Source of the DNA: an uncultured Alphaproteobacteria bacterium
GTDB taxonomy: Bacteria; Pseudomonadota; Alphaproteobacteria; Micropepsales; Micropepsaceae
Assembly: GCA_903837555.1 (NCBI GenBank)
Contig: CAILUV010000081.1
Coordinates: 1-46,863 of the forward strand
Reading direction: 5' to 3'
Length of the DNA: 46,863 bases
Position 1 is the first letter of the stretch, and each line of letters begins with the position of its first letter. Under the pieces are notes generated by a model. The model saw only the letters and a program-made list of their open reading frames with translations. It was not told the DNA's origin and made no database searches. The position numbers and the translations under genes are program-made. This document shows positions 41,463-46,863 of this stretch, one piece after another.

Positions 41463-42743
41463 ATGGACAGAATTCGCATCCGGGGTGGCAAGCCCCTGTC
41501 AGGGGAAATCCCCATCAGCGGCGCCAAAAACGCGGCCCTGAAACTGATGGCGGCGGCGCTCCTGACCGCCGAGCCCCTGACCCTGACCAATGTGCCGCGG
41601 CTGGCCGATGTGCGGGCCATGGCCGAGCTGCTGGCCAGCTTCGGGGTCAATATTCAGGTCACGCTGTCCGGCAATTTCGGCGAAGGCGATACCATGCGCT
41701 TGGAGGCGCAGAAGATCACCAGCGCCTTCGCCTCCTACGACATGGTCCGCAAGATGCGGGCGAGCTTTCAGGTGCTGGCCCCGCTGGTGGCGCGCGAACG
41801 CGCCGCCAAGGTATCGTTGCCGGGCGGCTGCGCCATTGGCGCGCGCCCCGTCGAACTGCATCTCAATGCGCTGGAAGCGATGGGCGCCAAGATCGAACTG
41901 GCCGAGGGCTACGTCACCGCCACCGCGCCGGACGGCCTGACAGGCGCGGAGATCGTGTTCCCGTTCGTGTCGGTCGGCGCCACCGAAACCGCAATGATGG
42001 CGGCGACGCTGGCCAAGGGCACGACCAAGATCGTCAATGCCGCGCGAGAGCCGGAAATCATCGACCTGGGCAACTGCTTGATCGCCATGGGTGCGGAAAT
42101 CTGGGGCTTGGGCTCTAGCGAAATCACCGTGCAGGGCGTCGACAAGCTGCACAGCGCCGCCCATCGCGTGATGCCCGACCGTATCGAGACCGGCACCTAT
42201 GCCATCGCGGCCGCCATCGCGGGTGGGGCGATCGAGCTGATCGGCGCCGCGCCCGACACCATTGCCTCGCTCAACGCGCTTCTGGTCAAGAGCGGCGCGG
42301 TGGTCACCACCACGCCGCGCGGCATGAAGATCGAGATGAATGGCGCCAGGCCAAAGTCGTCCGACATCACCACTGCGCCCTATCCCGGCTTTCCCACCGA
42401 CCTGCAGGCCCAGATGATGGCGCTGATGGCGGTGGCCGATGGCACGTCGGTGATCAAGGAAAAGATTTTCGAGAACCGCTTCATGCATGTGCCCGAACTG
42501 GCGCGCATGGGCGCGCAGGTGCGCATCGACGGTGATACCGCCACCGTGCGCGGCGTCGAAAAGCTGAAGGGCGCGCAGGTGATGGCGACCGATCTTCGCG
42601 CCTCGGTCAGTCTGGTGCTGGCCGGGCTGGCGGCGGAAGGCGAAACCACGGTGGGCCGCATCTATCACCTGGATCGCGGCTTTGACCGTCTGGAAGAAAA
42701 ACTGTCACGCGTGGGCGCGGATATTGCGCGGGTATCGGAATGA
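41463..42743 (+). CDS. murA: UDP-N-acetylglucosamine 1-carboxyvinyltransferase
   Basis: A 426-residue cytoplasmic enzyme for the first committed step of peptidoglycan synthesis, adding enolpyruvate to UDP-GlcNAc. It begins [20 protein letters not shown] with KNAALK at the active site. The catalytic Cys123 is in [12 protein letters not shown], so it is of the fosfomycin-sensitive type by this residue. Start ATG has AGAGAAG upstream. It overlaps the DUF2948 gene by four bases (ATGA). Confidence 0.97.
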   Translation: MDRIRIRGGKPLSGEIPISGAKNAALKLMAAALLTAEPLTLTNVPRLADVRAMAELLASFGVNIQVTLSGNFGEGDTMRLEAQKITSAFASYDMVRKMRASFQVLAPLVARERAAKVSLPGGCAIGARPVELHLNALEAMGAKIELAEGYVTATAPDGLTGAEIVFPFVSVGATETAMMAATLAKGTTKIVNAAREPEIIDLGNCLIAMGAEIWGLGSSEITVQGVDKLHSAAHRVMPDRIETGTYAIAAAIAGGAIELIGAAPDTIASLNALLVKSGAVVTTTPRGMKIEMNGARPKSSDITTAPYPGFPTDLQAQMMALMAVADGTSVIKEKIFENRFMHVPELARMGAQVRIDGDTATVRGVEKLKGAQVMATDLRASVSLVLAGLAAEGETTVGRIYHLDRGFDRLEEKLSRVGADIARVSE

Positions 42744-43174
42744 GCCGGCTGAAACTGGCCGCCGCCGATGCGGAGGATCTGCAGATCCTGTCGGTGCGGC
42801 TGCAGGATGCCGTTGGGCAACTCAAGAACTTCACCTGGCTGCCGAAAAAGCGTCGCTTCGCGGCGATGGTCAACCGGCTGCAATGGGAAGATGGCGGCAA
42901 AACGCGCGTGCGCGCCGGGCTGCATTTCGACGGTGTGCTGAAGGTCCTGTCCAGCCAGGTCAAGCTGGGCGCGGGAGATGCGGTGGTGTCGATTCTGGCA
43001 CTGCGTTTTGAGCCAGCGGGCGGTGAAGACCCGGGCGGGATCATCGAGATCGTGCTGGCGGGCGGTGGCGCCATTCGCCTGACGGTGGAATGCATCGACG
43101 CGGAATTATCCGACGTGACGGAAAGCTGGGCCGCGCGTGGCCGCCCCGACCATGAGGCGGGCAATGGCGCGTAG
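42740..43174 (+). CDS. DUF2948 family protein
   Basis: A 144-residue cytoplasmic protein. [20 protein letters not shown] and [20 protein letters not shown] are characteristic of DUF2948, found in alphaproteobacteria between murA and hisD. No function is established. It starts in the murA stop (ATGA) and overlaps the hisD start by 11 bases, so it is translationally coupled on both sides. Confidence 0.9.
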   Translation: MSRLKLAAADAEDLQILSVRLQDAVGQLKNFTWLPKKRRFAAMVNRLQWEDGGKTRVRAGLHFDGVLKVLSSQVKLGAGDAVVSILALRFEPAGGEDPGGIIEIVLAGGGAIRLTVECIDAELSDVTESWAARGRPDHEAGNGA

Positions 43175-44462
43175 GCTGAACGCAAGCGACGCGAATTTCG
43201 CGGCCGAATTCGACAAGCTGCTCTTCGCCAAGCGCGAGGAGGAAGAGGATGTCGCCCAGGTGGTCAAGGCGATCATCGCCGATGTGCGTGCGCGCGGCGA
43301 CGCGGCGCTGGTCGAGCTGACCAACAAGTTCGACAGGGCGAACGTCACCGCCCAGACGTTGAAATTCTCCGCCGAGGAAATCGATGCGGCGCTGGTCAAG
43401 GTCAGCAAAGCGCAGTTTGAGGCGATGGAAACCGCCGCCCGCCGGATCGAGGCGTATCACAAGCGCCAGTTGCCCGCCGACGAACGCTTTACCGACGAGA
43501 CCGGCGCGGTGCTGGGCTGGCGTTGGACCAGCGTGGACAGTGTGGGTCTGTATGTGCCCGGCGGCACCGCCTCGTATCCGTCTTCCGTGCTGATGAACGC
43601 CATTCCCGCCAAGGTCGCGGGCGTGAAGCGCATCGTGATGGTGACCCCCGCCAGCGGCGGCATCATCAATCCGCTGGTGCTGGCGGCGGCGCGCCGCGCC
43701 GGCGTGTCGGACATTTACCGCATCGGCGGGGCGCAGGCCGTGGCCGCGCTGGCCTATGGGACGCAGAGCATTGCGGCGGTGGACAAGATTGTCGGCCCCG
43801 GCAACGCCTATGTCGCGGCGGCCAAGCGCGAAGTCTTCGGCCAGGTGGGCATCGATTCCATTGCCGGACCGTCGGAGATTTTGGTCATCGCGGATGGCGA
43901 GAACGATCCGGAATGGATCGCGGCCGACCTGCTCAGCCAAGCCGAACATGACGCCTCGTCGCAAAGCATACTGATCACTGACGATGCTGGTTTTGCCGAC
44001 AAGGTGGCCGCCGCAGCGGAGCGCCAGATCGCCATTCTGCCACGCAAGGACATCGCGTCGAAAAGCTGGAACGATTACGGCGCCATCATTACCGTGGTGA
44101 CGCTGGACGACGCGGTGCCGCTGTCGGATGCCTTCGCGCCTGAGCATCTGGAAATCGCCACCGCCGATCCGGAAAGCTTTTCGCAGAAGGTGCGGCACGC
44201 CGGCGCCATTTTCCTGGGGCGCCACACGCCCGAGGCGATGGGCGATTACATCGCCGGTCCCAACCATGTCTTGCCCACTTCGCGCACGGCGCGGTTCTCG
44301 TCGGGCCTGTCGGTTCTGGATTATATGAAGCGCACGACGCTGCTGCGCCTGGATGCCAAAAGCATGGCGGCCATCGGCCCCGATGCGCTGACGCTGGCGG
44401 AATCCGAGGGGCTGGAGGCCCATGCCCGCTCCATCTCCGCCCGCCTGAACCGGAAAGAGTGA
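43164..44462 (+). CDS. hisD: Histidinol dehydrogenase
   Basis: A 432-residue zinc enzyme making L-histidine from L-histidinol in two NAD+ steps. Conserved blocks are VGLYVPGGTASYPSSVLMNA, RIGGAQAVAALAYGT, the Zn-site SQAEHDASSQ and AFAPEHLEIA. The C-terminal catalytic His lies in AGPNHVLPTSRTARF. The ATG at 43164, with GAGG five bases upstream, is preferred over the ATG at 43152 and the GTG further up. Confidence 0.96.
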   Translation: MARRLNASDANFAAEFDKLLFAKREEEEDVAQVVKAIIADVRARGDAALVELTNKFDRANVTAQTLKFSAEEIDAALVKVSKAQFEAMETAARRIEAYHKRQLPADERFTDETGAVLGWRWTSVDSVGLYVPGGTASYPSSVLMNAIPAKVAGVKRIVMVTPASGGIINPLVLAAARRAGVSDIYRIGGAQAVAALAYGTQSIAAVDKIVGPGNAYVAAAKREVFGQVGIDSIAGPSEILVIADGENDPEWIAADLLSQAEHDASSQSILITDDAGFADKVAAAAERQIAILPRKDIASKSWNDYGAIITVVTLDDAVPLSDAFAPEHLEIATADPESFSQKVRHAGAIFLGRHTPEAMGDYIAGPNHVLPTSRTARFSSGLSVLDYMKRTTLLRLDAKSMAAIGPDALTLAESEGLEAHARSISARLNRKE

Positions 44463-44463
44463 C

Positions 44464-44931
44464 GTGGATTTCCGGCTGTCGGCGATCACCCTCGACGAAG
44501 CCAGTGTGGTCTCCCGCAGCCGCGCCATCGAGCAGGAGCGCGAAGTCGCCATCAGCGACCTTCTGGAGAAGAACAGCTTCCGCCTGATCAATTCGGCGAG
44601 CGGTCCCTATGAGCTCACGCTGGGGCTGGAGGAAAACCGCCTGGTGATGGACCTGCGGCTGCACGATGGCGCGCCGCACGCCAAGGTGATGCTGTCGCTC
44701 ACTCCGTTCCGCAAGGTGGTGAAGGACTATTTCCTGATCTGCGAGAACTACTACAAGGCAATCCGCACCGCGCCGCCTTACCAGATCGAAGCGCTCGACA
44801 TGGCGCGCAAGACGCTGCACGACGAAGGCGCGACCGAGCTGCAGAAGCGGCTGGAAGCCAAGATCGAGACCGACTTCGACACCGCGCGGCGGCTGTTCAC
44901 GCTGCTGTGCGTGTTGCAGATGCGGGGCTGA
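44464..44931 (+). CDS. UPF0262 family protein
   Basis: A 155-residue cytoplasmic protein starting with GTG one base after the hisD stop. It carries the UPF0262 pattern FRLSAITLDEASV and then LRLHDG, LSLTPFRKVVKDYF and RTAPPYQIEALDMARK. It is conserved at this position in alphaproteobacteria, with no known role. Confidence 0.9.
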   Translation: MDFRLSAITLDEASVVSRSRAIEQEREVAISDLLEKNSFRLINSASGPYELTLGLEENRLVMDLRLHDGAPHAKVMLSLTPFRKVVKDYFLICENYYKAIRTAPPYQIEALDMARKTLHDEGATELQKRLEAKIETDFDTARRLFTLLCVLQMRG

Positions 44932-44933
44932 CA

Positions 44934-45371
44934 ATGGCGCCATCGAATGTCCTGTTCGCCTGTACCCTGAATGCCGTGCGCTCGCCCATGGCGGCGGCGC
45001 TGATGCGCCACTTGGCCGGGGAACGGATCTATGTCGAATCCGCCGGGGTGCGGGCTGGGGCGCTCGATCCGCTGGCGGTGGAGGCGATGGAGGAGATCGG
45101 GCTGAAGATAGGCCAGCACCAGCCCCGCTGTTTCGAAGACTTGGAAGACGGCAGCTTCGACCTGGTGATCACCCTGTCGCCCGAGGCCCAGCACAAGGCG
45201 GTGGAACTGACCCGCACGGCCGCCACCGAGGTGGAATACTGGCCCACCATCGACCCCACGGCGGTGGAAGGTTCGCGTGAGCAGCGGCTGGCGGCGTACC
45301 GGGCGGTGCGCGATCAGCTTCTGGACCGGCTGAAACAGCGTTTTTCCAGCCTTTCCGCGGGCGATAGCTGA
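44934..45371 (+). CDS. Low-molecular-weight protein-tyrosine phosphatase family protein
   Basis: A 145-residue protein with the P-loop CTLNAVRS (C10, R16; C-x5-R) near its N-terminus and a late DP at WPTIDP that could act as general acid. Family members are tyrosine phosphatases or arsenate reductases; the location after UPF0262 and before infA suggests a housekeeping phosphatase. ATG 44934 starts two bases after the UPF0262 stop. Confidence 0.88.
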   Translation: MAPSNVLFACTLNAVRSPMAAALMRHLAGERIYVESAGVRAGALDPLAVEAMEEIGLKIGQHQPRCFEDLEDGSFDLVITLSPEAQHKAVELTRTAATEVEYWPTIDPTAVEGSREQRLAAYRAVRDQLLDRLKQRFSSLSAGDS

Positions 45372-45391
45372 GGAAAAGGGGTTGAAATGCC

Positions 45392-45420
45392 TTGCTTTTC
45401 GGGCTTTTCCCCCCTATCTG
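45392..45420 (+). promoter_or_regulatory. Candidate infA promoter
   Basis: TTGCTT (45392-45397) and TATCTG (45415-45420) are exactly 17 bases apart and end 31 bases before the infA start. This is the only gap of note in the cluster. Sequence match only. Confidence 0.4.
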
Positions 45421-45451
45421 ACCGCAACCGTCACAGACCCAAGAGGACCCA

Positions 45452-45673
45452 TTGGCCAAGGAAGAATTGCTGGAGTTCGAGGGCATCGTCGAAGAACTGC
45501 TGCCCAATGCGACCTTCCGCGTGAAGCTGATCGCCAATGAACACATCATCATCGCCCACACCGCGGGCAAGATGCGCAAGAACCGCATTCGCGTGCTGAC
45601 CGGCGACAAGGTGATGATCGAGATGACGCCCTACGACCTGACCAAGGGTCGCATCACCTACCGCTTCCGCTAA
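45452..45673 (+). CDS. infA: Translation initiation factor IF-1
   Basis: A 73-residue S1/OB-fold protein that binds the A site of the 30S subunit. [39 protein letters not shown] and [13 protein letters not shown] are the family hallmarks. The start is TTG with AAGAGGA five bases upstream, and no in-frame ATG exists at the right place. Confidence 0.97.
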   Translation: MAKEELLEFEGIVEELLPNATFRVKLIANEHIIIAHTAGKMRKNRIRVLTGDKVMIEMTPYDLTKGRITYRFR

Positions 45674-45677
45674 ACCT

Positions 45678-46262
45678 TTGCTGGTTCTCGCCAGCGAAAG
45701 CCCACGCCGCGTCGCGCTTCTGGCGCAGGCGGGCATCGTTCCCGATCACATTCTTCCCGCCGCCATCGATGAAGCCGTCCTGAAGGGCGAGCCGCCCCGT
45801 GTGCATGCCTTGAGGCTGGCGATGCAAAAAGCCCGGGCCGCGCAGGAAAAATGGACCGGCGCGCCCGCTTTTATACTTGCGGCCGACACGGTGGTGGCGC
45901 TGGGCCGCCGCATTCTGCCCAAGGCCGAAAATGAAGCGCAGGTGCGCGCGTGCCTGAAATTGCTGTCGGGCCGCCGCCACCAGGTGATGACGGCGGTGGC
46001 GCTGATCGCGCCATCTGATTCAAAAGAGGGCGGCAAGCTGCGCACCCGCATTGCGCTGACCCGTGTGTCGATGCTGCGGCTGACCGATGCGCAGATTGCG
46101 CGCTATGTCGAAAGCCGCGAGGGCGAGGGCAAGGCGGGCGGCTATGCCATCCAGGGCCGCGCCGAAGCCTTTGTGAAGGAAATTTCCGGCAGCTATTCCA
46201 ACGTGGTCGGGCTGCCGCTGTCGCTGACTGTTTCGCTGCTGGCGGGGGCCGGGCATGGCTAA
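45678..46262 (+). CDS. maf: Maf-family nucleotide pyrophosphatase
   Basis: A 194-residue enzyme that hydrolyses dTTP/UTP or modified nucleotides. The LASESPRRVALLAQ N-terminus and LAADTVVALG motif are diagnostic; KAGGYAIQGRAEAF holds the conserved Gln. The start is TTG, four bases after the infA stop; the conserved block begins at once, so it cannot start later. It overlaps yacG by eight bases. Confidence 0.93.
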   Translation: MLVLASESPRRVALLAQAGIVPDHILPAAIDEAVLKGEPPRVHALRLAMQKARAAQEKWTGAPAFILAADTVVALGRRILPKAENEAQVRACLKLLSGRRHQVMTAVALIAPSDSKEGGKLRTRIALTRVSMLRLTDAQIARYVESREGEGKAGGYAIQGRAEAFVKEISGSYSNVVGLPLSLTVSLLAGAGHG

Positions 46263-46434
46263 GTGCCCCCTGTGCGCGAATCCGGCCACGGACCGCTTCA
46301 AGCCCTTCTGCTCCAAACGCTGCGCCGACCTGGACCTGGGCCAGTGGCTGAAGGGTGGATATGCCATTCCCGGCGCCCCGGTAGACCCGTCAAGTCTTTC
46401 AAATCCTTCCCAAAAGGACGAAGACGAGGACTAG
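46255..46434 (+). CDS. yacG: DNA gyrase inhibitor YacG
   Basis: A 59-residue zinc protein. Cys ligands C4, C7, C19 and C23 lie in CPLC and PFCSKRCADLDLGQWL, the YacG signature; the acidic tail KDEDED is usual. In E. coli YacG binds GyrB and inhibits gyrase. It starts inside the maf end. Confidence 0.93.
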   Translation: MAKCPLCANPATDRFKPFCSKRCADLDLGQWLKGGYAIPGAPVDPSSLSNPSQKDEDED

Positions 46435-46504
46435 CCCCTAGGTGCTGGACAGGGCCGGGGCCATCGCCTAATAAGCCCGTCCCGCCAGCGCGCGGTACCC
46501 CTGT

Positions 46505-46580
<76 letters not shown>

Positions 46581-46701
46581 TCTCCCCGTTCGCCTTTGTT
46601 CGTAGCGGTACGGGATCGTCTGGATTTCTCAATCAAATCAAACCGATATAGTCTGTCGTGGTTCGGGCTTGTCCGCTCGAATTCCGCCGCAGTCACCAAC
46701 T

Positions 46702-46755
46702 TTGTTGGTATTTTTATGGATATCCGCTCCGGATTTCAGAACGAGATACCAACAA
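46702..46755. repeat. Inverted repeat in front of the integrase gene
   Basis: TTGTTGGTAT (46702-46711) and ATACCAACAA (46746-46755) are perfect inverted copies; the second ends at the integrase start codon. Such repeats upstream of P4-type integrases may bind the integrase or an excisionase. Confidence 0.5.
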
Positions 46756-46863
46756 TGGCACTCACCGACGTGGCTGTTCGAAGCGCTAAACCCTCCAACA
46801 AGCCTTGGAAGCTTGCTGATGGAAGAGGGGACGGGAATGTCAGCTTTGCGCCAAAAGCGGACA
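46755..46863 (+). CDS. Tyrosine-recombinase integrase (P4 type), N-terminus, partial
   Basis: Only the first 36 codons are present. MALTDVAVRSAKPSNKPWKL followed by ADG matches the start of the DUF4102 arm-DNA-binding domain of P4-type phage and island integrases. After ADG the usual GGLYLLV is not recognisable (RGDGNVSFAPK), so the gene may be diverged or damaged. It sits 174 bases beyond the tRNA-Phe 3' end, the expected place. The window ends inside it. Confidence 0.7.
   Translation, partial: MALTDVAVRSAKPSNKPWKLADGRGDGNVSFAPKAD

Overview
The window is GC-rich (mid-60s percent by eye) and carries no rRNA, CRISPR array or insertion sequence. Gene content points to an alphaproteobacterium. 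Evidence includes a SciP/DUF1153 cell-cycle regulator, a TipF-like EAL protein with a perfect CtrA box upstream, a DUF3035 (BamF-type) lipoprotein, the murA-DUF2948-hisD-UPF0262-phosphatase-infA-maf-yacG cluster, a CIRCE-controlled groESL operon and a MutL with its own endonuclease motif. A Caulobacterales- or Rhizomicrobium-like lineage is my best guess, by recognition only; no search was run.

Layout. 1-880: start of groEL, all of groES, their promoter and CIRCE operator (minus strand). 1094-3393: two exported Tyr/Gly/Arg-rich proteins that share an upstream direct-repeat motif, then an OmpA-family lipoprotein. 3493-15729: a long plus-strand housekeeping run of tipF-like EAL gene, HAD hydrolase, MaoC hydratase, ribF, ileS, lspA, DUF3035 lipoprotein, a catalytic/non-catalytic M16 protease pair and mutL. 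15712-19242: rsmD, dsbD, sciP and two small minus-strand genes. 19385-24225: an orphan diflavin reductase, a GntR regulator with an apparent second winged helix, a glutamine-rich 55-residue protein and a TPR/GT41 glycosyltransferase resembling the flagellin glycosyltransferase FlmG.

24347-34380 is the accessory-looking part. It holds many exported enzymes: a Tat amidohydrolase-fold protein, a Tat Gfo/Idh/MocA oxidoreductase, a Sec-exported HpcH/HpaI aldolase, a periplasmic PQQ dehydrogenase, SodC, a membrane-anchored zinc peptidase, an M81/MlrC-type metallopeptidase without a visible signal, and a Tat hydroxypyruvate-isomerase-like TIM barrel. It looks like extracytoplasmic catabolism of a small organic substrate that I cannot identify. 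34418-36751 holds an SPFH/NfeD membrane pair and small proteins. 36712-40862 holds an aldehyde dehydrogenase and a fused SecDF.

41043-46580: tRNA-Thr, a 48-residue protein, then the tightly packed murA-to-yacG cluster (peptidoglycan, histidine, translation initiation, nucleotide sanitation), ending in tRNA-Phe. 46755 to the window end is the start of a P4-type tyrosine integrase, so an integrated element probably begins at this tRNA.

Genes are tightly packed. The two largest gene-free gaps are 799-1093 (promoter, CIRCE) and 1451-1742 (terminator, paired hairpins, direct-repeat motif), both just under 300 bases. Convergent genes often overlap by a shared palindromic stop (CTAG or TTAA). Candidate CtrA sites next to the tipF-like gene and sciP, together with the FlmG-like gene, suggest that part of a flagellar and cell-cycle regulon passes through this window.
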